Shown here piece by piece: positions 1 through 7,999 of a stretch of 64,000 bases of DNA. Made by a program: the position numbers and the translations under genes. Origin of the DNA: Cronobacter malonaticus LMG 23826 (lineage in GTDB: Bacteria > Pseudomonadota > Gammaproteobacteria > Enterobacterales > Enterobacteriaceae); NCBI RefSeq assembly GCF_001277215.2, contig NZ_CP013940.1, positions 1,240,001 to 1,304,000 on the forward strand, written 5' to 3'. How positions within the stretch are numbered: position 1 is the stretch's first letter; each line of letters begins with the position of its first letter. The notes under the pieces were generated by a model that was given only the letters and a program-made list of their open reading frames with translations, had not been told where the DNA came from and searched no databases.

Positions 1-1
1 G

Positions 2-463
2 ATGGAAGAAGAGGGCATCAGCCGCTATCTGGTATCGGTGGGCGGCGCGCTCGCAAGCCGCGGCATGAACCCCGGCGGGCAGCCGTGGCGCGTGGCTATC
101 CAGAAGCCAACCGATCAGGAAAACGCCGTCCAGGCGGTGGTGGATATTAACGGCCACGGCATCAGCACCTCCGGCAGCTACCGCAACTATTATGAGCTTG
201 ACGGCAAACGCCTGTCGCACGTGATCGACCCGGCGACCGGACGGCCCATCACGCATAAGCTGGTCTCAGTGACGGTCATTTCGCCGACGGCGCTGGAAGC
301 AGACGCCTGGGACACCGGCCTGATGGTGCTCGGCCCGGAAAAAGCGAAAGCCGTGGCGCTGCGTGAGAAGCTCGCGGTCTATTTGATCACCCGCGAGGGC
401 GACGGCTTCGCGACCTGGATGTCGCCGCAGTTCGCAAGCTTCATTGAGAAAACCGAAAATTAA
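2..463 (+). CDS. apbE: FAD:protein FMN transferase, C-terminal part
   Basis: Only the last ~153 codons are present; the start lies left of the window, so the first Met here is internal. ApbE is a lipoprotein-type enzyme that covalently attaches FMN from FAD to Thr in flavoproteins such as NqrC/RnfG in the periplasm. The visible part has the family's SGSYRNYY stretch, the HVIDPATGRPI segment and the C-terminal ADAWDTGLMVLG motif (the ADA.aTa-type metal/FAD site). It precedes ada-alkB in the same direction, as in E. coli. Its stop codon lies inside the Ada box of the next operon. Identification is firm; nothing can be said of the N-terminus or lipobox. Confidence 0.93.
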   Translation: MEEEGISRYLVSVGGALASRGMNPGGQPWRVAIQKPTDQENAVQAVVDINGHGISTSGSYRNYYELDGKRLSHVIDPATGRPITHKLVSVTVISPTALEADAWDTGLMVLGPEKAKAVALREKLAVYLITREGDGFATWMSPQFASFIEKTEN

Positions 464-470
464 AAAGCAA
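458..470 (+). promoter_or_regulatory. Ada box upstream of ada-alkB
   Basis: The sequence reads AAT, six bases, GCAA, which is exactly the AAT-N6-GCAA Ada recognition element known from the E. coli ada promoter. It lies 65 bp before the ada start and overlaps the apbE stop codon. Methylated Ada binding here would activate ada-alkB. The downstream -35/-10 elements are not clear by eye. Confidence 0.75.
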
Positions 471-535
471 GAAGATGCGTTTTCGCAGGCGGCTGGTCGG
501 GCAAACTCACGCTAACCTGTAAGAAGGAGAGCGCC

Positions 536-1600
536 ATGAACGTAGCAGATTTTACCAGCGAACACGCCCGCTGGCAGGCGGTGGAAAACCGCGACGCGCG
601 TGCCGATAACGCTTTTGTGTTTGCGGTAGTGACCACCGGGATTTTCTGTCGCCCGTCGTGCCGGGCGCGCAGGCCGCTTCGCGAAAACGTGCGTTTTTAC
701 CCGGATGCCAGCGCCGCCAGCGCGGCAGGCTTTCGCCCCTGCAAACGCTGCCAGCCGGCAGGGCTGCCGCCGCAGGCGCAAAAAGCGCAGCGCATCGCGG
801 CGGCCTGTCGGCTCATGGAGCAGAGCGACACGCCGCTGACGCTGGCAGCACTTGCTGAAAGCGCCACCATGAGCCCGTACCATTTTCACCGTGAATTTAA
901 AGCGGTCACCGGCCTGACGCCGAAAGCCTGGCAACATGCCCTGCGCGCGCAAAAGCTCCAGGCGGCGCTGCGTGGCGGCATGAGCGTTACGGATTCGCTC
1001 TGGGAAGCCGGGTTTTCCTCCGACAGCGCGCTCTACCGCGACGCCGACCGCGCGCTCGGCATGCGACCGCGCCAGTACCGGCGTGGCGGCGAAAAAATAG
1101 CAATTCGCTACGCCATCACGCCCTGCGAGGCCGGGTTGTGTCTGGTGGCGACCAGCGATCGCGGACTCTGCGCGGTGCTGCTGGCAGATGACGCCGCGGC
1201 GCTTGAAGCGGAGCTTGCGACCATTTTCCCTCATGCGGAGCGTCTCGCGCCGGATGAAACCTTTCGCGCGCAGGTGGCGCAGGTCATCGCGTGGCTCGAT
1301 GCGCCGCAGGGCGAACTGGCGCTGCCGCTCGATTTACGCGGCACCGCGTTTCAGCTGCGCGTCTGGCAGGCGCTACAGTCGGTGCCGCCCGGCAGCACGA
1401 TCAGCTATCAGGCACTCGCGGAGCGCACCGGCAATCCGCAGGCGGTGCGCGCTGTCGCCAGCGCCTGCGCGGCAAACAAGCTCGCAATTGTCGTACCGTG
1501 TCACCGGGTAGTGCGCCGCGACGGGGCGCTCTCCGGCTATCGCTGGGGCGCTGACCGCAAGGCGCGGCTGCTTGCCCGCGAACGTGAACAGGAGAAATAA
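536..1600 (+). CDS. ada: Ada: methyl-sensing activator and O6-methylguanine-DNA methyltransferase
   Basis: Bifunctional regulator of the adaptive response to alkylation. The N-terminal domain takes methyl groups from DNA phosphotriesters onto a Zn-bound Cys (C38; ligands C38, C42, C69, C72 are all present). The AraC-type helix-turn-helix follows at about residues 85-180. The C-terminal methyltransferase has the PCHRV motif with acceptor Cys near 321. Length is 354 aa, the same as E. coli Ada. The ATG follows a strong AAGGAG site. The stop overlaps the alkB start by one base, so the two are one transcription unit with coupled translation. An Ada box lies upstream, consistent with autoactivation. 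Confidence 0.98.
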   Translation: MNVADFTSEHARWQAVENRDARADNAFVFAVVTTGIFCRPSCRARRPLRENVRFYPDASAASAAGFRPCKRCQPAGLPPQAQKAQRIAAACRLMEQSDTPLTLAALAESATMSPYHFHREFKAVTGLTPKAWQHALRAQKLQAALRGGMSVTDSLWEAGFSSDSALYRDADRALGMRPRQYRRGGEKIAIRYAITPCEAGLCLVATSDRGLCAVLLADDAAALEAELATIFPHAERLAPDETFRAQVAQVIAWLDAPQGELALPLDLRGTAFQLRVWQALQSVPPGSTISYQALAERTGNPQAVRAVASACAANKLAIVVPCHRVVRRDGALSGYRWGADRKARLLAREREQEK

Positions 1601-2244
1601 TGCTCGATCTTTTTGCCGATGCCGAACCCTGGCAGGAGCCGCTCGCCGACGGTGCCGTGGTGCTGCGCCGTTTCGCGCTCGCTTCTGCACCGGCGCTGAT
1701 GGCGGGCATCGAGGCCGTCGCGGCCCGCTCGCCGTTTCGCCATATGGTGACGCCCGGCGGTTATACCATGTCGGTCGCGATGACCAACTGCGGCGAGGTG
1801 GGCTGGAGCACCAACCTGAAGGGCTATCTTTACGCCCAGGTCGACCCGCAAACCGGCGCGCCGTGGCCCGCGATGCCGGATGCCTTTCGCACGCTGTGCG
1901 ACGCGGCCGCGAGCGCGGCGGGCTACCCCGATTTCAGGCCGGACGCCTGTCTTATCAACCGCTACGCGCCCGGCGCGAAACTGTCGCTGCATCAGGATAA
2001 AGACGAGCCGGATCTGCGCGCGCCGATTGTATCCGTTTCGCTTGGGCTGCCCGCCGTGTTTCAGTTCGGCGGCCTGAAACGTAACGATCCGCTGAAGCGT
2101 CTGTTGCTTGAGCATGGCGATGTGGTGGTGTGGGGCGGGCCGTCGCGGCTTTTTTACCACGGTATACAGCCGCTTAAGCCCGGTCAGCACCCGGCGACCG
2201 GAGAATATCGCTACAATCTTACCTTCCGCCAGGCGCGCGGATAA
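1600..2244 (+). CDS. alkB: AlkB: Fe(II)/2-oxoglutarate DNA/RNA demethylase
   Basis: Oxidative demethylase that repairs 1-methyladenine and 3-methylcytosine. The iron ligands H131, D133 and H187 and the 2-oxoglutarate-binding R204 and R210 are all at the E. coli positions. The substrate-lid region with W69 and Y76 is also recognisable. At 214 aa it is close to the 216 aa of E. coli AlkB. The ATG shares its first base with the last base of the ada stop codon, so it is translationally coupled to ada and under Ada control. Confidence 0.98.
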   Translation: MLDLFADAEPWQEPLADGAVVLRRFALASAPALMAGIEAVAARSPFRHMVTPGGYTMSVAMTNCGEVGWSTNLKGYLYAQVDPQTGAPWPAMPDAFRTLCDAAASAAGYPDFRPDACLINRYAPGAKLSLHQDKDEPDLRAPIVSVSLGLPAVFQFGGLKRNDPLKRLLLEHGDVVVWGGPSRLFYHGIQPLKPGQHPATGEYRYNLTFRQARG

Positions 2245-2322
2245 AAATAAGAATTATTCTTGATGTGACCGCGCAGCCGTTTAAACTGCTCGCTGTTTTC
2301 ACAGCCTGAGTCATGTTTAGTT

Positions 2323-3969
2323 ATGGAACTTCTGCGTCTCGTCTGGCGCCAGTATCGCTGGCCGTTTTCTCTGGTGCTCGCGCTGAGCCTCGCCAGCGCG
2401 GCGCTCGGCATCGGGCTTATCGCCTTTATCAATCAGCGCCTGATTGCTACTGTCGATCTGAATGCCTCGGTGCTGCCGGAATTTCTCGGCCTGCTGGTGC
2501 TTCTGATGGCGGTGACGCTCGGCTCCCAGCTGGCGCTGACCATGCTCGGCCACCACTTCGTCTACCGGCTGCGCGGTGAGTTTATCAAACGCATTATGGA
2601 TACGCCGGTCGGACAGATTGAAAAGCTCGGCAGCGCCACGCTGCTGGCGGGGCTGGCAAGTGATGTTCGCAATATTACCGTCGCGTTTGTGCGCCTGCCG
2701 GAGCTGGTGCAGGGCGTTATTCTGACGCTTGGCAGCGCCGTCTACCTTGGCTGGCTGTCCGGCAAAATGCTTGTGGTCACCGCGCTGTGGATAGCGGTGA
2801 CAATGTGGACTGGCTACCTGCTGGTGCAGCGGGTTTATAAGCACCTCGCCACGCTTCGTGAGGTAGAAGACAGCCTGTATGAAGATTTCCAGACCGTGCT
2901 GGAAGGGCGCAAAGAGCTGGCGCTCAACCGCGAGCGCGCGGAGTACATCTTCGATAAGATCTACACGCCGGACGCGCAGCGCTACCGCGAACAGATTATC
3001 CGCGCCGACACTTTCCATCTGAGCGCCGTTAACTGGTCGAATATCATGATGCTTGGCGTGATTGGCCTGGTATTCTGGATGGCGAACGGGCTTGGCTGGG
3101 CGGATACCACCGTCGCGGCTACCTATTCACTGGCGCTGCTCTTTTTGCGCACGCCGCTGCTTGCGGCGATGGGCGCGCTGCCGACGCTGCTCTCCGCTCA
3201 GGTGGCGTTTAACAAGCTCAAACAGTTTCAGCTCGCGCCCTATGAGGCTGCGTTTGAACGCCCGGCGCGCAATGACGGCTGGCAGCAGTTGGAATTACGC
3301 AGCGTCACCTTTATCTATCACGACGGCAGTTTCAGCGTCGGGCCGATTAATCTCGCTATCAATCGCGGCGAACTGCTGTTCCTGATTGGCGGCAACGGCA
3401 GCGGCAAATCGACGCTCGCCATGCTCTTAACCGGGCTGTATGAACCCGCATCCGGCGAAATCCTGATCGACGGCAAACCGCTCGCCGCAGGCGACATGGC
3501 CGCATATCGCCAGCATTTCTCGGCGGTATTCACCGATGTCTGGCTGTTTGACAAACTGCTCGGCCCTGGCGGTGAAGAGGCGGACCCGGCGCTGGTGGAA
3601 ATCTGGCTGCATCGCCTGAAAATGGTCAATAAACTGACGCTTGAGAACGGCAAAATCCTCAACCTGAAACTCTCGAAAGGGCAGAAAAAGCGCGTGGCGC
3701 TGCTGCTGGCGCTGGCGGAAGGGCGCGATATCATCCTGCTTGATGAATGGGCCGCCGATCAGGACCCGCATTTCCGCCGCGAGTTTTATCAGGTGCTGCT
3801 GCCGCTGATGAAAGAGATGGGCAAAACCGTGTTCGCCATCAGCCATGACGATCACTACTTCATCCATGCCGACCGGCTGCTGGAGATGCGCCAGGGCGTG
3901 TTGTCTGAGCTCACCGGCGAAGAGCGCCAGCTCGCGAGCCGCGACGTGCTGGCGCGCACCGGCAGTTAA
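2323..3969 (+). CDS. yojI: YojI: ABC exporter, fused membrane and ATPase domains
   Basis: Half-size ABC exporter (548 aa; E. coli YojI 547 aa). The E. coli protein exports microcin J25 with TolC. An N-terminal membrane domain of about six helices spans residues 1-310. The nucleotide-binding domain follows, with Walker [10 protein letters not shown] near residue 357, an LSKGQ signature near 450, Walker B ending in LLDE near 475 and the switch His in AISHDD. The gene follows alkB by 78 bp. That gap contains a 13-bp palindrome AAGAATTATTCTT at 2249-2261, a possible operator of unknown regulator. The physiological substrate is unknown; peptides or siderophore-like compounds are likely. Confidence 0.95.
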   Translation: MELLRLVWRQYRWPFSLVLALSLASAALGIGLIAFINQRLIATVDLNASVLPEFLGLLVLLMAVTLGSQLALTMLGHHFVYRLRGEFIKRIMDTPVGQIEKLGSATLLAGLASDVRNITVAFVRLPELVQGVILTLGSAVYLGWLSGKMLVVTALWIAVTMWTGYLLVQRVYKHLATLREVEDSLYEDFQTVLEGRKELALNRERAEYIFDKIYTPDAQRYREQIIRADTFHLSAVNWSNIMMLGVIGLVFWMANGLGWADTTVAATYSLALLFLRTPLLAAMGALPTLLSAQVAFNKLKQFQLAPYEAAFERPARNDGWQQLELRSVTFIYHDGSFSVGPINLAINRGELLFLIGGNGSGKSTLAMLLTGLYEPASGEILIDGKPLAAGDMAAYRQHFSAVFTDVWLFDKLLGPGGEEADPALVEIWLHRLKMVNKLTLENGKILNLKLSKGQKKRVALLLALAEGRDIILLDEWAADQDPHFRREFYQVLLPLMKEMGKTVFAISHDDHYFIHADRLLEMRQGVLSELTGEERQLASRDVLARTGS

Positions 3970-3981
3970 GCCGCGCACATC

Positions 3982-4008
3982 AAAAAGGCGGAAACGTTCT
4001 TCCGCCTT
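3982..4008 (-). terminator. Terminator for the SulP gene (minus strand)
   Basis: A 9-bp perfect stem (AAGGCGGAA/TTCCGCCTT) with a 6-base loop. It is followed on the minus strand by a short T run, giving a Rho-independent terminator for transcription arriving from the SulP gene. Confidence 0.7.
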
Positions 4009-4020
4009 GCAGAGCCTGAA

Positions 4021-4046
4021 ACCACCGCGCTGACGGTGGTTTTTTT
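4021..4046 (+). terminator. Terminator downstream of yojI
   Basis: A 7-bp stem ACCACCG/CGGTGGT with a six-base loop followed directly by seven T. It is a classical intrinsic terminator. The end of the T run touches the stop codon of the converging SulP gene. Confidence 0.85.
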
Positions 4047-5539
4047 CAGAGCTTGCCGCTCAGCCGCTGGTGGAATTCGTGGCTGCGCATATCCAGCCCT
4101 TCAATTTCCACTTTTGCGTTATAGCGCTGATAGTGCGTTTCGATGGCGTCCAGCGCCGCGACGGTCGAAGCGTCCCAGATCTGCGCGTGGGTTAAATCGA
4201 TAATCACCCGCGCCGGATCGTCGGCGTAGCGGAAATGCTCGTAGAGATCGTTGCTGCTTGCGAAAAACAGCGGGCCGCGCACCCGGTAGCGCACCGCGTT
4301 ACCGTTATCGATAACCTCGCGCTCGGCGCGCACCACGTGGGCGACACGACGCGCGAAAAGCATCATCGCAAACAGTACGCCGCCCGCGACGCCAATGGCG
4401 AGGTTGCCGGTCCAGACGGTGGCGATGACGGTAACGACCATCACCAGCGTTTCAGAGACCGGCATGCGTTTGAGCGTGGCAGGCGCGATGCTGTGCCAGT
4501 TCAACGTTTTCGCCGCCACCACCATCATAATGCCCGCCAGCACGACCATCGGGATCTGCGCCATCACGGCGCTCAGCCCGGTCACCATCAGCAACAGCAC
4601 CAGCGCGGCGGCGATAGTGGAAAAGCGCGAGCGGGCGCGGCCCAGCTCCACATTCACCACAGTCTGGCCGATCATCGCGCAGCCGCCGATGCCGCCATAA
4701 AACCCGCTCAGGATATTGGCGACACCCAACCCCCAGCATTCGCGGCGCTTGCTGGACGGCGTGTCGGTGATGTCATCCACCAGACGCGCCGTTAAGAGCG
4801 ACTCCATCAGCCCGACAAACGCGATGCTCAGCGCGCAGGGCCAGACGATACGCAGAGTGTCCAGGTTAAGCGGCACCAGCAATTGCGTGAAGCCCGGCAG
4901 GCCCGGCGTCATCGGGCCTTCATCGCCGACCGTCGGCGGCGTCAGGCCGCACGCCCAGGCGATGACGGTCACCGCGACAATCGCTACCAGCGGCGACGGC
5001 ACGCTTTTAGTAACGCGCGGCAGAAGAAGCACGATGGCGAGCGTGGCGGCAAACAGCAGCCAGACCATCTGACTCTGCCCCCAGACGTGCGGCACCTGCG
5101 CCATAAAAATCAGAATGCCGAGCGCATTCACGAAGCCGGTCATTACCGAGCGCGGGATGTAACGCATCATGCGTGCCAGCCCCAGCAGCCCGAAGAGGAT
5201 CTGGATAATGCCGCCCAGCACCAGGGCAGGCAGAATGTAGCCAACGCCGTGCTGATGCACCATCGGGCCAATAACCAGCGCCACCGAACCCGCCGCCGCT
5301 GTGACCATCGCCGGACGCCCGCCAAGCAGGGACATGCTGAAGCACAGCACAATGGACGCCACCAGGCTTACTTTCGGGTCAACGCCCGCAATGACAGAGA
5401 ACGAAATCACTTCCGGGATCAGCGCCAGCGCAGTCAGAATGCCCGCCAGCGTTTCGCGCATCAGCAGGCGCGGCGTGCGCAGTACATGCGCGACAGAAAG
5501 CTCAGGCACCGCCCGAGCCGCAGTTTGAGTATCAGACAT
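4046..5539 (-). CDS. SulP-family inorganic anion transporter with STAS domain
   Basis: SulP/SLC26 permease for sulfate, bicarbonate or a related anion in the inner membrane. The N-terminal 390 residues form many hydrophobic helices. They include the conserved PEVISFSVIAGVDPK region of the first helices and the GGRPAMVTAAAGSVALV segment typical of the SulP core. A C-terminal STAS domain spans about residues 410-497, with the strand VIIDLTHAQIWDAS. The start at 5539 (MSDTQ) gives 497 aa. A longer reading would begin at 5611, but the extra residues do not resemble the family. No strong ribosome site precedes either start. The gene converges on yojI and is not part of the E. coli order here. The exact anion cannot be told from sequence. 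Confidence 0.88.
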   Translation of the reverse strand: MSDTQTAARAVPELSVAHVLRTPRLLMRETLAGILTALALIPEVISFSVIAGVDPKVSLVASIVLCFSMSLLGGRPAMVTAAAGSVALVIGPMVHQHGVGYILPALVLGGIIQILFGLLGLARMMRYIPRSVMTGFVNALGILIFMAQVPHVWGQSQMVWLLFAATLAIVLLLPRVTKSVPSPLVAIVAVTVIAWACGLTPPTVGDEGPMTPGLPGFTQLLVPLNLDTLRIVWPCALSIAFVGLMESLLTARLVDDITDTPSSKRRECWGLGVANILSGFYGGIGGCAMIGQTVVNVELGRARSRFSTIAAALVLLLMVTGLSAVMAQIPMVVLAGIMMVVAAKTLNWHSIAPATLKRMPVSETLVMVVTVIATVWTGNLAIGVAGGVLFAMMLFARRVAHVVRAEREVIDNGNAVRYRVRGPLFFASSNDLYEHFRYADDPARVIIDLTHAQIWDASTVAALDAIETHYQRYNAKVEIEGLDMRSHEFHQRLSGKL

Positions 5540-5644
5540 GAGTATTTGCAGGTGTTTTATAATGAGCGCTGCCTTTTGCGGGCAGCAGGGACGGCCGATG
5601 GTACAGAGCAAGGCGGCAAAACGCCAGCCTTGTGGCCGCAGCCA

Positions 5645-5857
5645 TCACTCCACGCGCTGGTAAGGAAAGCGGTCCTGAATGGCTTTACGGAAGTAGCGGC
5701 CCTTTGATGGCGCGCGCGCCAGCGCGAGCCACACCTGTTCCGGCACGTTCTGGTAGTGATAGACCGCGCCGCTGTGAAAGGCGATCTCCAGCACCCGACG
5801 GTCCAGGTCATAGCCGACCGACGCCAGGCTTCTGGAGACGACATCTTCTCGTTGCAT
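5645..5857 (-). CDS. KTSC-domain small protein
   Basis: A 70-residue protein made almost entirely of a KTSC domain: a short beta-rich module with SLASVGYDLDRRVLEIAF, then GAVYHYQNVPEQVW and the helix-ending GRYFRKAIQDRF. The domain is named after lysyl-tRNA-synthetase-associated proteins and its role is unknown; nucleic-acid binding has been proposed for the family. The ATG at 5857 has a GAGG site four bases upstream; the alternative TTG at 5872 has none. The promoter has a sigma-S-like -10 element about 29 bases before the ATG. It lies 105 bp upstream of the SulP gene on the same strand. Confidence 0.85.
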   Translation of the reverse strand: MQREDVVSRSLASVGYDLDRRVLEIAFHSGAVYHYQNVPEQVWLALARAPSKGRYFRKAIQDRFPYQRVE

Positions 5858-5885
5858 ACATCCTCGCGGCAAAGGTGAAGTTGCG

Positions 5886-5895
5886 TTAAGTATAG
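5886..5895 (-). promoter_or_regulatory. Sigma-S-like -10 element for the KTSC gene
   Basis: On the minus strand this reads CTATACTTAA, matching the RpoS-preferred extended -10 (C at -13, TATACT, then TAA). It sits 28 bp upstream of the start codon. No good -35 hexamer is visible, which RpoS promoters tolerate. Confidence 0.55.
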
Positions 5896-5935
5896 CGCTC
5901 TGCGACGCTCACCCAGCCTTATCGACGCTGCCCGT

Positions 5936-6847
5936 TTACCGCTCCATCACGCCGGGGCTGACTTTCGGTTCATTGCGGTACGAACAACAGATGATGCCAA
6001 ACACGATCAGTATCATCGTAATGATGTGATAGCTTCTGAGTTCGTTGCCTAAAAACACAATACCCATAATGCCCCCTGAAACAGGAATGAGGTGGGTATA
6101 AATTTCACTGCGCGTGGTGCCTATCAGCGAAACGCCCTTATTCCAGAACACATACGACAGCCAGGAAGGAAAAATAATGAGGTACAGGATGCCAGCGATA
6201 ACGGTGGGTGAAAATGTATAAATCACGCCGCGATAATCTGGCGCGAATACCGCATGCAGCAGAAACATCGGCAGCAGAATTATCGTACCGATGAGCGAAC
6301 TGAACGCGACGAAAGACGTGTTTTTCACCGTTTTATCTTTCAGGCGTAAAAACGCGCAGTAAAACGCCCTGCTCAGCGCGGAAATAATCGTTAATACATC
6401 ACCTAAACCAAAAGTCTTAATATTTCCGCCTGAGCTGGAAAATGCCAGATATAATACCCCGCCCGTACTGGATATCACGCCGATAATGTTGCGTGCCGAA
6501 ATGCGCTCGTGAAAAATAAAATGGTTAATCAGCAGCACCAGACACGGCGTGCTGGAGATATAAATGGCGGCGTTGAGTGAGGTGGTATATTGCAGCCCGA
6601 TGTATAAGCTTAATGGAAAACTAACCTGACCCAGAAAAGACAGCAGCGTATTAATGCCGAGGTTTTTCCTGAGCGCGGAGAAATCGACAGAACACCGACG
6701 CCAGTAAAGCGCGAGCATCAGCGCGGAGGTAGCTCCCCAGCGAATAAGGCTTAACCCGTAAGGATCCACATACTGAACCAGGATATGCCCAACAACATAA
6801 TTTCCACCCCAGAAAATCGCGGCAAGCGCGAGCAGTAAATACGCCAC
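5936..6847 (-). CDS. EamA/DMT-family transporter
   Basis: A 303-residue protein with about ten hydrophobic helices in two EamA repeats (residues ~1-135 and ~150-290), typical of drug/metabolite transporters such as RhaT, YdcZ or RarD relatives. The start is GTG at 6847 with an AAGAGG site seven bases upstream. It lies 61 bp downstream of the diiron-enzyme gene on the same strand, with a terminator-like hairpin between them. Read-through or a weak promoter would be needed for expression. The pairing suggests export of a product of the upstream enzyme. That is inference; the substrate cannot be predicted from the sequence. Confidence 0.85.
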   Translation of the reverse strand: MAYLLLALAAIFWGGNYVVGHILVQYVDPYGLSLIRWGATSALMLALYWRRCSVDFSALRKNLGINTLLSFLGQVSFPLSLYIGLQYTTSLNAAIYISSTPCLVLLINHFIFHERISARNIIGVISSTGGVLYLAFSSSGGNIKTFGLGDVLTIISALSRAFYCAFLRLKDKTVKNTSFVAFSSLIGTIILLPMFLLHAVFAPDYRGVIYTFSPTVIAGILYLIIFPSWLSYVFWNKGVSLIGTTRSEIYTHLIPVSGGIMGIVFLGNELRSYHIITMILIVFGIICCSYRNEPKVSPGVMER

Positions 6848-6869
6848 AGATTACCTCTTCTTCAGCATA

Positions 6870-6896
6870 AATAAAAACCCGGAGAACCTGTCCGGG
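6870..6896 (-). terminator. Intrinsic terminator/attenuator between diiron enzyme and EamA genes
   Basis: On the minus strand, CCCGGA, a seven-base loop and TCCGGG are followed by TTTTTATTTA. This is a Rho-independent terminator at the end of the diiron-enzyme gene that would set a lower level for the EamA gene downstream. Confidence 0.7.
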
Positions 6897-6908
6897 CTGA
6901 CGTCTTTA

Positions 6909-7928
6909 TCAGAGCGCGAGTAATTTTTGCATGAGTTGATCGTAATACCGCTCGGCGGTTCGCAAGCGTAATAAGCTGCCCAGATAAAACTCTCTGCGGG
7001 TGGCCGGGTCGCGATTAGCTATCACATCGATGACGTTATAAAGCCAGTCGTCACCGTGTTTGATATCAATAGTAATATGCTCGGTATAGTACTTCACATC
7101 GCGATCGATAAGCCCGAGACGCAGGCAACCATTAACCAGCTTGGTATATTGCGGTGGGTCTAACACCTCCGTCATCGCCATCACGCCTAACAGTTTGTAG
7201 TAGTGTTTGCGGTTGACGCAGCCCAGCATAAACGCATTATGGCCGGCGAGCGCTTCCGTGCCGTACATATCAATATAGTGGTTGGTGGGCAGGGTGATAT
7301 CCTGGCGCGCCAGCACATCTTTATAGAGATTGACGTGCGTGAAGACGTTGTCGCCGTGGCCTGTTTCATCCCACAGATTTTCGCTGATGGTGCCGCGTGT
7401 TTCCGGCTGCGAGCCAATCAGGGTGTACGCCACCAGATCAAAGAAAATTAAGTTAAGGGCGCTGTCGCTTTTAAAAAAATAATAAAGCTGTTGGGTGGAA
7501 GCGTCCTTTTCAAGAAACTCGAAAAGAGGGTGATGTGATGCATTATGCGTCTGCCAGACTGTCTTTAAATAATCGCCGTAATTCTTCGAGGTATTCACTT
7601 CATCAGGAATAACCAGCCCGACAAATTCATGCGCCATCCACTGCTGTTCGATGATGTTTTTTATTTCCAGCACGGCAGAATCGTATTGTCTGGCGGCGGG
7701 TGTTGATAAAGGATGAGACAATACGCTCTGATAAATTATAAATAATGTATGTTGAGCTATTTTTTCATCGGCCGCCGAGTGCTCCTGCCTGGCGCGCCGG
7801 ACGATTTCACCAGGCGTGTGAAGCGCGGGAGAATTATCGCTGTCGCCATTGATATAGGCGAGCAAGCTCTGAGTAAAACCATAACTATCTTCCGTAAATG
7901 CGGGTTCAATTCTTTGAAGGTTAAACAT
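6909..7928 (-). CDS. Haem-oxygenase-like diiron oxidase/oxygenase family protein
   Basis: A 339-residue protein of the iron-containing redox enzyme family (HDO superfamily, relatives of UndA, BesC and the SznF central domain). Candidate iron ligands are D155, E188 (in WDETG), H198, E254, H284, D288 and H291. The spacings E188-H198 (10), H198-E254 (56), E254-H284 (30), H284-x3-D288-x2-H291 equal those I recall for SznF (E215, H225, E281, H311, D315, H318). The first Glu ligand appears replaced by Asp. The ATG has AAGGAA eight bases upstream. A CRP-like site lies 56 bp before it. Known HDOs oxidise amino acids, fatty acids or N-hydroxylate guanidines; the substrate here is unknown. There are no biosynthetic partners other than the EamA exporter. 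Confidence 0.82.
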   Translation of the reverse strand: MFNLQRIEPAFTEDSYGFTQSLLAYINGDSDNSPALHTPGEIVRRARQEHSAADEKIAQHTLFIIYQSVLSHPLSTPAARQYDSAVLEIKNIIEQQWMAHEFVGLVIPDEVNTSKNYGDYLKTVWQTHNASHHPLFEFLEKDASTQQLYYFFKSDSALNLIFFDLVAYTLIGSQPETRGTISENLWDETGHGDNVFTHVNLYKDVLARQDITLPTNHYIDMYGTEALAGHNAFMLGCVNRKHYYKLLGVMAMTEVLDPPQYTKLVNGCLRLGLIDRDVKYYTEHITIDIKHGDDWLYNVIDVIANRDPATRREFYLGSLLRLRTAERYYDQLMQKLLAL

Positions 7929-7983
7929 GGCAGTTTCCTTGTTTTAGGCGCGTTTATTGTGTGGTTATTTCCGGCCTCCTATT

Positions 7984-7999
7984 TGTGATGAATGTCACA
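7984..7999 (-). promoter_or_regulatory. CRP-like site upstream of the diiron-enzyme gene
   Basis: TGTGA-N6-TCACA with both half-sites perfect. On the minus strand a CACAAT -10-like hexamer at 7956-7961 puts the centre of this site about 42 bases upstream of the inferred transcription start. That is the class II activation position. FNR is less likely because the match is to TGTGA, not TTGAT. Confidence 0.7.

Noticed and set aside
4883..5707. 274-codon open frame antisense to the SulP gene
   Set aside because: Shadow of the transporter coding strand; composition is His/Arg/Gln-rich.
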